Below are positions 1 to 11,149 of a stretch of DNA of 64,000 nt, piece by piece. The first letter of the stretch is position 1, and every line of letters starts with the position of its first letter. The stretch covers positions 1,422,467-1,486,466 of the forward strand of contig KZ627161.1 of assembly GCA_002917775.1 (NCBI GenBank), in the 5' to 3' direction. The translations under genes and the position numbers were made by a program. This DNA comes from Glaciozyma antarctica PI12. Lineage: Eukaryota; Basidiomycota; Microbotryomycetes; Kriegeriales; Camptobasidiaceae. The notes beneath the pieces were generated by a model that had not been told where the DNA came from, did not search any database, and saw nothing but the letters and a program-made list of their open reading frames with translations.

Positions 1-1309
1 TATGGTACTCACGACTCCTCAGCAAGTGGCATCTGGAGAGGCGGTCATGAAGAGCATCGTGAGCTACGAGCGTCTGGGAAGGCTGGGAGAAAGGGAAGCT
101 GATGCTCGCGCGCAGGGAGAGCTGGGAGTCGGGCTCTATACGAACGCTACGATGCACACACCTAAAGAGGTTACGATGGATGCTCTTGCACAGGCAAAGA
201 AGCTTGGAGTGGACTGCGTTGTGCGTGCTGCTTGTCTTCTCCACAGCTTGCCTCAGGCTAACATCTTCCGCTTCGCAGATTGCTGTCGGTGGAGGATCTA
301 CGACTGGACTTGGAAAGGCCATCGCTCTTCATTCCGAGACGGGAATCAAGCAGATCACGATCCCTACCACTTGTGAGTTCAGCCGCAGATTCTTGCGAAG
401 GACGCACAGCAGCTGAGCTCGCTGTGCAGACGCCGGCTCTGAAGCGACTCCCATCATCGGCCAAACCGAGACGGACGCCTCCGGAAAGACGCTCAAGACG
501 ACTCAAGTAACGCGCAAGGTCCTTCCAGACGTGATCATCTACGATATCGACCTCACTCTCACCCTCCCCGCCCAAATGACCGTCACCTCGGGCCTCAACG
601 CCATCGCCCACGCCGTCGAAGCGCTCTACGCCGTCCAGGCGAACCCTATCATATCTTCTCTCGCCGAGCAAGGCATCACCAGCATCGCTCGCGCCATTCC
701 TGCCATCACGAAGAATTCGCAGGATCGCGACGCTCGCTCTGATGCGCTTTTCGGCGCTTGGGCATGCGGTACCTGCCTCGGTGCAGTCGGAATGTCGTTG
801 CACCACAAGGTAGGCCTAACACTTCTGCGTCCGCTCCTCGCGACTAACGTCGACGTTCACGCAGATCTGCCACACTCTCGGCGGAAGCTTTGGCATGCCT
901 CACGCCGAGACTCACACCGTTATCCTTCCTCACGCCGTCGCTTACAACGCGCCTTACGCCAAGGAGGCTATCGCGCGCGTCGGAAAAGCAATGGGCGTCG
1001 ACTCGGAGAACGTCGCAGGAGCGCTTTTCGACCTTGCGAAGGACAACGGCGCACCTGTGAGCTTCATTCTCTCCCTCGTTCTGGCTCCAACTGACTGAGT
1101 CCCTGGTAGTACTCGCTCAAGGCGCTCGGATTTAAGGAGGAGGACCTCGAGAGGGCAGCGGAGATCGCCGCTGGAGCACCTTAGTGAGTCGCGGCTTCGC
1201 AACCTCGCTCCTCGCTGACCGCGATCGCAGCCCCAACCCGGCTCCTCTCGAGAAGGTTGCGCTTCTCAAGCTGCTCCAAAACGCCTTCCACGGAACTCGT
1301 CCTGAATGA
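1..1309 (+). CDS. Maleylacetate reductase (iron-alcohol-dehydrogenase superfamily), 5' partial
   Basis: Family knowledge: the enzyme reduces maleylacetate to 3-oxoadipate with NAD(P)H, the late step that funnels hydroxyquinol and resorcinol-type aromatics into the oxoadipate route in the cytosol. Seen: seven exons, 2-58, 116-220, 279-372, 430-809, 865-1056, 1110-1183 and 1231-1309, join in one frame to a TGA. The dinucleotide-binding loop reads GGGSTTGLGKAIAL. The superfamily histidine region reads ICHTLGGSFGMPHAETHT followed by LPHAVAYN, as expected for maleylacetate reductase rather than a metal-dependent alcohol dehydrogenase. The first residues (VLTTPQQ) lie inside the N-terminal Rossmann fold, so roughly 30-40 residues and the true start lie left of the window. 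The ATG at position 2 is probably internal. It converges with the zinc-finger gene across about 140 bp. No other aromatic-catabolism gene is visible here, so any cluster would have to lie to the left. Confidence 0.9.
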
Positions 1310-1451
1310 GCGACGTAATGCATAGAGTTCTCTCTCGCTCGATTCGCGGTTTCGATAAAGTCTCTCTCGTTTGCTTCGAGGTCAAGGCTACGTGCGTCGA
1401 GTTTCGGTACGGACTACGATAAGAGAAGAAAGCAAGATACTACGGACGATA

Positions 1452-2931
1452 CTAATCGCTGTCGCTGTTGACGACCTTCGCCGACTTGGGCTTCTTCTTC
1501 TGAGGCTTCTGCGCGAAGAAGCTAGCATCAGGGGGATTCCCAAAACTGCGAGATGCGAACGAACCTCTTCCTCCGACCCCTCGTCGTCCGAAGCCTCTTT
1601 CATGCTCTTCTTGACCGCACCGCCGCGACGAGAAGGCTCGCGACGAGGAGGGGGAGTGCCGGCCTGCGATGGGAAGAGAGGTTAACTCTGAGGACGGCTG
1701 GGAGAGTGGAACGAACGCACATCCTCGTCGTCGCTTTCCTTCGTCTTGCGAGCGCGCTTCGGAGCAGCCTGCAGAGAGAATGTCAGAATCCTGCTCGCTC
1801 GATCAGCTCGCACCAGACTTCGACGCACCTTGGCCTTCTTCTTCAGCTTGACCTGATGGAAGATCATAATCAGCGAAGGTGACAGCGCGGGAGAGACCGA
1901 ACGAACGTCTTCATCCGTGCTGACGGCCTCGTCCTCGGATCCAGATCCCTCGCTCTCGGACTTGGCCTTCTTGGCCTTGATAGCCTTCTTCGCCGCAGGA
2001 GCTTTAGCGCCGACCTTTTTGGGAACGATCTTCGCCTGCGCACGGGGTGTCAGCTCTCTCGGAACTGCAGTACGAAGATCGGCTCGAGGACTTACCTTCT
2101 TTTCCTTGAAGTCGCTGTCGTTGTCGTCGTCCTTGTCGTCGTCCTTCTTCACCTTCTTCTTGGGAGCCTTCTTCGCCGGCGCCTTCTTCTTCGAAGCTCC
2201 TCCCTTCTTCCCCTCCTCCTCCTCCTCCTCCTCCTCCTCGTCGCCCTCCTCCTTCGCCGGCTTCCTCGCAGGATTCGGGAACATCTTCCTCCGCAACTGC
2301 GCCTCTCACGCATCAGCTTCTTCTTCCCCAAAGCTCCGCGAGAACGACCGACCTTTGCCAGCCTCAATGGCAGCCCTAACGCGCTCCTGATCCTCCTCGC
2401 GAAGGTCCTCGAATCCATCGAGCTCATCGGCCGACTCAAAGTCATTCTTGATGTTCGTAATGACCTTCGTGGGTAGGGATCAGCAATCACCCTCTCGCAA
2501 TCGATGCTCGCCTCGAGCTCAAGCTCGGGCCGAACGTACCTTGGGAGTCACGCAGCCCCAGTGGCGCCAGGCAAAGGACGTGTGACCACCTGCACAGAGA
2601 TATCAGCGCCTGGATTCCGATACGATACGCGCAAGTCGGGAGCGGCTGGTAGCGAGAGTGCCCGGAGAGACGTGTGGAGGAGAGCCTGACGCACTGATGT
2701 CGACCACGGTGCCGAAGCGCAGTACGCCCTTCTCGAGCTTAGTTCCGTTGCAAGGCTTGGGTCCCTGAAGAGGTGAGAGGCGTCAGGAGGCGGGACGAGC
2801 AGGGGGAGCTCGAGAGAGGGGACGTACCTTGCACTTCGCCTGCGCCGTCTTTGCGTCTGTGGAGACTAGGTCAGCGGAGTCGGGATTATCCACGCTATAC
2901 AGGACGCACATTCGAGCCTGTAAACGCCCAT
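1452..2931 (-). CDS. PARP-type zinc-finger protein with Lys/Glu-rich tail, no PARP catalytic domain
   Basis: Seen: exons from the ATG at 2931 downward (2910-2931, 2828-2856, 2695-2764, 2540-2589, 2353-2464, then further exons to the stop at 1452) encode one PARP-type zinc finger. It includes KCKGPKPCNGTKLEKG and FAWRHWGCVTPK, giving the Cys-Cys-His-Cys pattern of zf-PARP. An acidic helix follows (DFESADELDGFEDLREED). The rest is low complexity: a Glu run near 2215-2245, Lys/Ala repeats such as KKKAPAKKAPKKK, and a C-terminus AKVVNSDSD. Family knowledge: this finger recognises DNA breaks in PARP1 and DNA ligase III. Inference: a nuclear DNA-end-binding or chromatin protein. No ADP-ribosyltransferase domain is present. 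The boundary between the exon ending at 2353 and the next is uncertain. The obvious CAG acceptor puts the Lys-rich part out of frame; an acceptor 8 nt before the TTGCGG codons restores it. Confidence 0.8.
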
Positions 2932-3363
2932 AGCTGGTGATGAGGTGATGGGGAGAGGTCAAGAGGTGTGCGAGCGACTCGGCGCTTTGGCTGGGGGCGG
3001 AGCTGAAGCTGAACCCGTCTTCTACTTGATCGTTTGAGTTGATTCAACCTGGAATAGACTCGTACAAGTATCCAGAGTAATCAGGATCGCACTACTGCTC
3101 AAGTTGAGAAGAGACAGAGCAGCTGGACTCACCCCCTCGTTCGCCTCGAGCTGAATCAAATCGGCTCCATCCTCTTCTCACCCCGCCCCCTACCACCCCG
3201 CCCCCACAACACAGTCGCGTCGAGTCATAATCGCCGAACGCGCCACCGATCTCATCCCCAGCCTTGCCCCGACCCCTCCCACGTGTCCCTCGCCCTCGCT
3301 TCTCGTTTGGACCAAGCCACCGTTCGTGCCGAAGTCGTGTGCGCCTGGGAGCCCCGGGGGAGA
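2932..3363. promoter_or_regulatory. Divergent promoter region between zinc-finger gene and SPT7
   Basis: This 432-bp stretch separates two divergently read start codons. No reading frame in it resembles a known protein. It is richer in A/T near 3040-3115 than the flanking coding DNA, which suits a shared promoter. I see no clear TATA element. A further non-coding or coding upstream exon of SPT7 cannot be excluded. Confidence 0.5.
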
Positions 3364-6300
3364 ATGAAGGTACGCGCGCTCGCCACCAGGGCTGGGAACA
3401 GATGCCAACTGACTGTACATTGTTTGCCGTGCCTGCAGTACCTCTTCGCAGCTATTGATGCTCGCCAGGATCGACAAAAGGCGGGAGGTCGGGCTACCGG
3501 CGGGCGCTCGCGATTCGATGCCAACGAGCTCAAGAAGCTCATGGTGGATGCTAGCGAAGGAGTTGTACGTTGCTGGCCTTATTCTCCGGGTCTCAGAGTG
3601 GAGAGCGGAGCTTGCGGAGGGTTGAGAAGGAGGCGGCCTTGGTGCGCTTGCTGACGGCGCTTGTTGTGGCCTGCAGGATGAGAAGTCGTCGACCCAGGAC
3701 TTTATGGACACTCTCGAGCGTATTGTGAATGAGATCAAGAACACTACGGTGAGTCCCGTGGCCTGGGCGAGCTCCTCTACGCGGAATCGCTGCTGATGCT
3801 TTGTGTACCTATAGGAGCACTCTGGCGCGTTCTTACAAAAGGTCAAGAAGACTGAGGTAGCAGACTACTACGATGGTACGACAAGCTCCTTTAGCTCCAC
3901 TTGCCGAGTGCTGACTCGTCTTCACAGTCATCAAGCGACCGATGGACCTCGCGACCCTCATGAAGCGCGTCAAGTCCCAGATGTACCGCAACAAGAAGGC
4001 CTTTGCCGACGACTTGGATCTTATCTGGTCCAACTGCCTTCTCTACAACAGCCATCCCGTTCGTCCTAACCTCACCGAGCCTCCAGCAAGCCCGCTAATG
4101 CCCCTTCCCCTCGCAGAGCCATCCCCTTCGCCGCTCCGCCGAGATCCTTCGCCAAAAGTCCAACCAGCTCCTTGAATTCATCACCGACCCTTCGCTTCCT
4201 ACGCGCTCCATGTACGTCGCGGCCGTCAACGCCCAAGGGGGGAGACAGAAGGGAGGGACTCCGGGGATGGGCGACGATGGAGTGGACGGGGATGCAGAGG
4301 ATGGAGTAGACGCATTGGGTGACAGTGATGAAGAAGACGAGGGGATAAAGGGGAGGGGTGGACGGTTAGCGAGCGTCAAGCTCATGAACGGCGTGAACGG
4401 AATTTGTGAGTTGCTCTCTCAGAGACGGTTGCATGAGGAGGAGCTAATCTGGCGCCTATTTACAGCACGAGACCCGTCTGCGTCTCCCATGGTATCAAGA
4501 TCTCAGACTCCCGCCGGCGATGGCACTTCTCGTCGCAAGTCTGGCCGCGGTCCTGTACGTTGTCTCCCTGCTTTCTCCTCGCGCGCTACTGACCTTGAAC
4601 GGCAGCTCGGGCGCCGCTCCACAAGTCCAAGTCCAGCACCCGAGCTTGCCTTCGAAGAACGCCCGGCCATCATCCGCACCCCTCAAAGCATGCTCGACTT
4701 TACTCTCCTCGACGACGAGCTCGCTCGCCTGGACGCCAATCTCGGCTGGTCACCTCACGCCTCGACCTCGGCTCTCCTTCCTCCTCCCGTTCCTCTATCC
4801 CCACCGGCTCCAGCCTCCATACCCTCCACCTCAACCGCAGCAACTCCCACCGCCGACCTCACTCCCACATCCCCCAAATCCGCCCCTACCCCCGCTCCGA
4901 CTCTTCCCCCACCTCCTACCGCCACGCCAGAACAACTGCACCTCCTCTCCCTCGTCCGCTCCCTCAACCCTGCCATCACGACTCCACTCCCACCGACCGA
5001 ACCGCCGAAACCGAACGAACCGCCCGACGCACTCTGGTGGGAGACGATCGCTGCGCCGTCGTCCTCAACGGCACTGGCGTCGGGATTCCCTGAATGCCCG
5101 TTCATGGGTGCGAGGGCGCAGGAGGACGTGGCGGGGAAAGTGAAGATCGTGAATGGGGTCAAGGGGAGGAAGAGCGGGAAGAAGGGGAAGAAGGTCGAGC
5201 AGCAGGTCGAGGAAGGGGGGCTGGGTGGGAGGATGAGGAAGAACGTCGATACGCTCAAGAAGATTAGGAGGCTGCATGGGAAGCTGGCGAGGGGGAGCAA
5301 AGGTGCTGATGCCGGGGTGAGTTCGCGTGCTTTGGGAGGAACGAGCTACGGGCTAACGATGTACGCTCTTCAGCCGCTGGAAGCACCCGACTTGGACTCG
5401 TCGGAGTCGGAGACGGAGGAAACGGGAGGGACGAAGGCCAAGGCGAAGCTTCCGCCGTTCGTGGACAGTGGGATTCCGGGCAAGGCGTTTCGGTCGCGCC
5501 TCGCTGCCGAGGCAGGGAGGGAGAGCATGGAGCACGTCTCGAGCAGAGTGTTGGGTCACGCAGGGTTTGATGGTGCGTTCGGCGTTAGATTACGCTTCAG
5601 GTCTTCGGCTGCTGACGTTCGTGTTCTTTAGGTGCGAACGCGACGGCGCTGGGAGTGCTGGCGCACGTTGCGGCCGAGTACATCATGAACTTGGGACGGA
5701 CGCTGCGGTTTTACTCGGATCGTTACGGCTCGACGATGTCTACTGAGGTCAGTGGCGTTCCCCAGCTGCTCTCGACCCGACTTCTGACGTCCTCGCTTCA
5801 GCAAATACTCCTTCACGCTCTCGGCGAGAACGGCGTCCCCGCTCCTTCCTACATCGAGTCCTACGTCTCAGAGGATATCGACCGATATGGAGTCAAGCTC
5901 ACTGAGTTGCACGGCAAGCTCGAGAAGGCCCGCAAGGACCAGCTCGACGGCATCGAGGGACCCACCATCGGCGACGACGACGTTTTTGCTCGCGACGGAG
6001 AATCTCTTTCCATGTGCGTTCTTTCTCCAGCGAGCGAGGGAGATAGGCTGACGAGGGTCTCGGGATGCAGGGGCGAGTTTAGCGAACATCTTGGCGACGA
6101 CTTCTTCGGCCTGGCGGACCTCGGGCTCGACAAGGAACTGGGACTGTCGGCGCTGTCGATCCCTGCTCGTCTCTTCCGAGGCGATCCCAAAGGACCAGCA
6201 GATGTCGCCGCAGTGTGCGTAGCTTCCACTTCTCGCCCATGATTTCGAGCTGACGACAGACTCAGTGGACCCGCCGAACTCGACCTCAAGTACGCTCCTC

Positions 6301-6569
6301 CCCCTCCTTTCGTCCCCCTCACCCCCTCCGCCATCGAGTGTCAAATCGGTCTTCTCCGCCCTCTCTTCCAGATCCGATCCAAGACGGAAGCTGGCCTCGT
6401 CGAGGACTTTGCGCAGGCGGTTCGTCCGAAAAACTTGCGAGGCAAGGTCCCGACGACGGGGAGGATCCCATTCAAGGGGAAGCGAGGGAAGCCGGGCGAG
6501 CCGGTCAAAGGTGGGGGAAAGCGTAAGAGGAAGAAGACCAACGATGCGACGGGGGAGAGCGAGGGATGA
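3364..6569 (+). CDS. SPT7: SAGA complex scaffold subunit Spt7 (bromodomain plus histone fold)
   Basis: Spt7 organises the core module of the SAGA histone acetyltransferase co-activator in the nucleus. Seen: an N-terminal helical part, then a bromodomain (EVADYYD, VIKRPMDLATLMKRVK, and the acetyl-lysine-reading Asn in LLYNSHP) encoded at about 3815-4200. A Pro/Ser/Thr-rich linker lies at about 4780-5040, with Lys-rich stretches after it. The histone-fold domain (ALGVLAHVAAEYIMNLGR) is near 5640-5830. The C-terminal part keeps the conserved FGLADLGLDKELGL and ends in a basic tail (KGGGKRKRKK). The first coding exon is only ATGAAG (3364-3369), followed by an intron with a GTACGC donor. That start is the best available, but an upstream in-frame non-ATG stretch leaves room for another exon. 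SUS1, another SAGA subunit, lies 21 kb downstream. The gene converges with USO1, with about 60 bp between stops. Confidence 0.92.
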
Positions 6570-6630
6570 GGAAGCACTTGGGGAGCGAGGGGGGTTCGGA
6601 GAGAAATTAAACGCGCATCGTATTAGCATT

Positions 6631-9600
6631 TCATTCTGCGTCCGAATCGTCGTCCTCGTCCTCCGAAACCTCCAACTGGGCTTCCCGCATCTTGGCCTTG
6701 TCCACCTTCCGCTTCGCCGAGATGAGCAGGAGCAGGACGAGGAGGTCATGATGCTCCTTGTCGGCATCCAGCTTCTCCGTGCGCGCCAACGACAGCTCAT
6801 CTTCGAGAGAAGTAACCTGCTTGCTGAGCTTCGAGAACTCCTGGAGGTACACGGCGCGCTACGAGAAGACGTCAGTGTGCCTCGGAACGGAAGGAGCAGG
6901 GAGAGCGCACCTCCTCCTCGCGCTCTGCGTCCATCGAGACGAGCTGAGCTCGCATGTCCTCCATATCTTTCTCCTGAATCGCGATCGTCGATCGAAGAGC
7001 AGCGGCCAGCTCAGCTGATTCGGCGGACGGCTCGAGGGAGCGACCTGCAATGAAGGTCGTCAGGGTCTCGGAGATCAGCAGCGAGAGGAAGGGCTTACGA
7101 CCAGGTTCCGAGGAGTTGGGATCGAGGAGAATAGCGCGCTGGACCGATACTGTGCAGAAATCTCGTCAGCAAGCCTCCAAGGTAGCAAAACGACAGCACA
7201 CAACGCACCGTAGTTGGTCTTGAGGAACTCGACAAAGGCGTAGTCGAACCAGAGCCCGTCCTCCTCTCCAAGATCATCGAGCGAGTCCTCGTCCTCCGCC
7301 ATCTCCAGCACGTTCGGCCCCACGGTGCGGAAGCGTGGATCCTCGCGCAGACGGAGGATACGGCTCACGAACTGGTCGGGTCCGACGCGGCTTTGAAGGA
7401 TCGGGTGAAGCGTCTCGCTATTGGAGAGGAGCTTTAGTGAAAGTGCGGCTGGGATGGCGAGAAAGCGTACCGAGTGATGGGCCCGGGGTCGCGGTTGTAC
7501 TCGTAGCAGATGCCGAGGAGAAAGGCGCAGAGACCTTGGACCGCTGAGTCGACGCCGGAGGATTGAGTGATAGGTTGAATGAGCTGTGAAAGAGTCACGT
7601 CAGGCGCGCTCTGCAACGAAGATGAAGAAGGCTACGCACGACTTGAAGGTTAGACCCCTCGCTCAAAAACTCCTTGACCGTCGCCGGGCTCTCCCAAAGC
7701 CAAATCGACAACACGATCAAGTACCCGACCATGACCCTGCTCCACTCAAGTCCCCTCTCCGGTCCCTCGCCCGCATTTGCACTCTGCGCCTGCTCCCGCT
7801 GCGCCATCATCAAGTTCCCCACGAGGATACTAACGAGGCTCGCACGTTCGTCCTCGTCCCCCGGCCCTCCGGGCTCGGCGTCGTCGCCCGTGAAGTAGAT
7901 CTCGCGTGCGGCGGCTTTGGAGGCTTCCGAGTGAAGGAGGAGGTGGGAGAAGAGGACGCAGGAGAAGAAGGGCGTGTACGAGTCGAACGGCTCTGTTCGG
8001 CTGGGAGTGGGGAAGACGCGCATCGCGTGAAGGAGGATCGAGCCTGCTGATTCGGATTTTTCTGAGAAGAGCGGAGGTGAGCGAGTCGCACAGCGGAAGT
8101 GAAGGGGGAACGAACCTGCTGGTGCGGGTGCTGCGGGGTCGATGGCAGGTTGAGCAGCGGTGATGGTGGCGAGAACAGCGAGCTGGGCGTCGATTGAGTT
8201 GCCAATAAAGCTCTGCGGCGGTCGCAGCGAATCAGCAACCTTCGCGCGCCTGGACTCAAGTAGAACGCACCTCGAACAGCCCCGCTGCTGCCGCGCGCAC
8301 CCTCAGCCCATCCCTCCCCCTCGTCCCATCTCCGTACACCGCTAGGTTCGTAAGAGCCACAATAGCCGACACGGCAGATCCTCTCCGCCACTTCATCTCG
8401 CTCTGGTCCTCGCGTGGGTCCTGAGAGTCGCGGCGATTACGGGGAGGGGCTTCGTCGTGCGAGCCGCCGTAAGTGTGGTCGTGGGAGGAGGAGGGAGAGG
8501 AGGGAGGGATAAGCGGGGTGACGACGAGGGCGGAGAGGAACTCCTGGTTGGGCTGGGAGAGGCGAAGGATATCGGCGAGGGCGTTGAGAGACTGCGAAGT
8601 CAGGGTAAGCGATGGTCTGAGAACGGAGACGAGAAGCCTACCTGGGACTTGAGTACTGCAGGAGCATTCGACGCGAGTGCAAGCTCAGCTAGGCAGCGCG
8701 ACAGCCCGCTCGCCAGCAGCGCCTTCTGGTTCCCTGCCCGACCCGTGCCTGCGCCGCCGACAAGCATTCGTACGAGGGAGATGACGAGTCCAGCATTGAT
8801 GACCTTTTGTTCGGACCAAGATTGGAAGGCAAAGTTCGAAAGGGAGGAGGCGGTGAGGGCTGCTGGCTGGGGGAAGAGGAGGAGAGGGGCGAGGAGGGGG
8901 ATACAGGAGGTTTCGCGGAAGTAGTTCTGTGAGGTGGATCGTGTTAGTGAGACTTAGGGCTGTGACAAAGCGAGGTCACCAACCTGGTTCGAGACGTTCC
9001 AGCGCAAAAGACCTCCGATAGCTGCGAGGCAGTCCTGTACGACGATGCCCCCTCCTCCAATCCCTCCTTCTTGCCGCACGATCGCAAAGAGCTTGTCAAA
9101 AGCTCCTTCGAACGCGAGGAGCTTCTGAATATCGGCGTTCGAGGTCGTGAGGGAGATGATGAGGAGGAGAGATTCTACAGCGACCGACGGTCAGCTCCCG
9201 TTCGTTCTTGGAAAGAGTGCAACGCACCATTCCGAATGATCTCTCTCGCGTCGTCCAAAGTCTCCACGAGCCTTCCCACTCCTCCAGGCGCAGTGAGGAC
9301 GTGGCTCTGCACTACAGCCGATCGGTTGGCGAGCAGGATGCCGAGGAGCTGGAGGGAGAAGAAGCGGAGGTAGAAGTGGGTCGGGGTGAGGAGGGTAAGG
9401 AGAGTGTGCAGACGGGAAGGCGTGGCGAGGAAGACGTCCGTGTTTCTAAGGCCAGAGTCGTCGCGAACAGGCTGGCAAGGGAGAGCAGGTTAGCTGTGCG
9501 GGGTCCGACACGTTCAAGGGAAGACGCACCCGACCGTCCACCTCTTCAATCTCGCACAGCAGGCTCAGAGTCTCCACCACAGCCTTCGCCGTCTCCACAT

Positions 9601-10034
9601 CTTCGGGGGCGTCCTCTTCCAGCACGTCCAGGAGGATGGGGAGAGCTCGCGAACCGACTTCCTGCGGGTGCGTGATGCTGTCAGCGGCGGTTCTGGAGAG
9701 CTGCTGTCGTGGTCCTGTCTCCCCTCGCTGCGCCTCCTTGCCAGTAAATCCTCGCCCAAAAGGCGTACGCCCGCCCCCCTCTCTTCGCCCAGTGCCAATC
9801 CTGACGGCTGCTTGGTCGGTGAGCTCACTGATTTCCAGTCCCTGCTCAAGCCCTTGAGTCCCAGCAACGCCGCCCTCCGATCTTCCAGCTGAGTGCCGTT
9901 GAGGAGCCTATCGCATAGCTTGTCGATTGTGTCGGACGCAGACTGGGGAGCTCCCGCCGCGGAGAGAGCGGTGTAGCCCTTGGCGAGTGATGAGAACAGG
10001 TTGGGCGAACGCGGAGGGGTTGGAGTGGGAGGCC
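6631..10034 (-). CDS. USO1: Vesicle tethering factor Uso1/p115, start unresolved
   Basis: Uso1/p115 tethers ER-derived COPII vesicles to the Golgi. Seen: an armadillo-type head typical of the family, with DTIDKLCDRLLNGTQLEDRR, GVGRLVETLDDAREIIRN and GGIVVQDCLAAIGGLLRWN. The head ends in AVQGLCAFLLGICYEYNRD (7490-7560 region). Only a short coiled coil follows (FSKLSKQVTSLEDELSLA), then an acidic tail SEDEDDDSDAE before the TGA at 6631. Total length is roughly 850-900 residues, so it resembles animal p115 more than the 1,790-residue S. cerevisiae Uso1 with its long coiled coil. The head's first clear residues are FSSLAKGYTAL near 10000. No in-frame ATG lies directly upstream, so a short 5' exon is missing from this model. 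One frame-consistent option starts at 10258, inside the oppositely oriented oxygenase gene. Confidence 0.88.
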
Positions 10035-10190
10035 TGCTACGGTTCTTTGGGGTATGACAGGTGGCCTTGCTGTCGAAAGGAGAAGCTGAGCGAGTGGTGG
10101 GAGCGAGAGAGGGCCCAAGTGAGCTGCTTTCCTCTCTTGACCTCTCTCAGTAGCTCTCAGTTACCTTCGCAGCCAGCTTCAGTCAAGCCG

Positions 10191-10975
10191 ATGGTCAAGC
10201 CTACCAAGCTCAGCGTAACCCCAGCAGCGAAACCACCGACAGCTTCTACCTCCGCCATCCCCTGGCCAACCCTCTCCCCTCCATCCCACCCTCTCCAACT
10301 CACCCAGCTCTACCCCGGCCTCCTCGCCATCGACTCCCTCCTCTCCAAACGCGACCTCGCGACTTGGCTCTCCTTCCTCACCTCTCCCGGCACCCCTATC
10401 GTTCTCCAGCCATCACCGCCCAAGCAACGCGGCGAAGCGTCGAGGACGAACGACCGCTTTGGAGTGCAGGACGCGGCGTTTGCGGAGGAGCTTTGGACGA
10501 GGACGGGGTTGAAGGAGGTGGTCTGTGGAGCGCAAGGGCTGAAGAGCAGGACGAAAGGGAAAGAGGCGGTTGGGCTGAATGCCAACATCCGTCTGTATCG
10601 GTACGAAGCAGGCGCGTACTTTGGTCGTACGTTCCTCTCTCCCGTTCTGGGGCAAGTGGAAGCTGATCTTAGTTTTACTGCCAGCGCACTACGACGAAGA
10701 CTTCTTTGATCCTGCGACGAAACGTCGTTCGGAATGGACACTCCTCGTCTACCTCACGGGCGAGGAGGACGGCGACGTAGTCGTAGGAACGGCGTTTTTA
10801 CCCCGTCGAGCTACCTGGCAACTCCCGTGGACGAACGACGAGTTCGGTAGTGGTGCCATTGTTGCGTGGGAGGGCAGTTCTGCATCAGCATGGAGCGTCG
10901 TGCATGCTGCACGAGGGAGTGCGGGTTGATGCTGGAGTCAAGTGGGTGTTGAGGAGCGATATCATGTTTGGTTGA
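10191..10975 (+). CDS. Prolyl-4-hydroxylase-like 2-oxoglutarate/Fe(II) dioxygenase, apparent frame break
   Basis: Seen: exon 10191-10626, then 10685-10975. The double-stranded beta-helix signatures are present: HxD of the iron site in FGPHYDEDFFD, TLLVYLTGEEDGDVVVG, the distal His in CMLHEGVRV, and the 2OG-binding Lys in VKWVLRSDIMFG just before the stop. The fold identifies the class. The substrate is unknown; family members hydroxylate prolyl residues or act on other proteins. The reading frame changes by one base inside TTTTT at 10795-10799: with the shift, FYPVELPGN and LLRGRAVLHQHG join smoothly to the end, whereas the unshifted frame ends early in non-family sequence. The cause may be a sequencing error or a recent lesion. 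The N-terminal 60 residues are Pro/Ser/Thr-rich with no clear signal peptide. The gene is divergent from USO1 and convergent with KRI1. Confidence 0.78.
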
Positions 10976-11149
10976 AGCGGAAGCATTTGTGGAGAAAAGC
11001 GCGTCGGCGGCGCAACGAACGAAGAGAAGATTGCGACGGAGAGAGAGCCGCGGACTTCTTCGAGCCGTTGGAATATGGCAGCACAGCACTCTCCCAAGCA
11101 GAGCACCAGAGCACGAATGCGATGACCCCAATTAAAGTGCGAAAACGAA

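Noticed and set aside
2149-2309. Arg-rich and Gly-rich frames over the Glu-coding triplet run
   Set aside because: Alternative frames of the GAG/GAA repeat in the zinc-finger gene; the Lys/Glu frame alone continues into the later exons.
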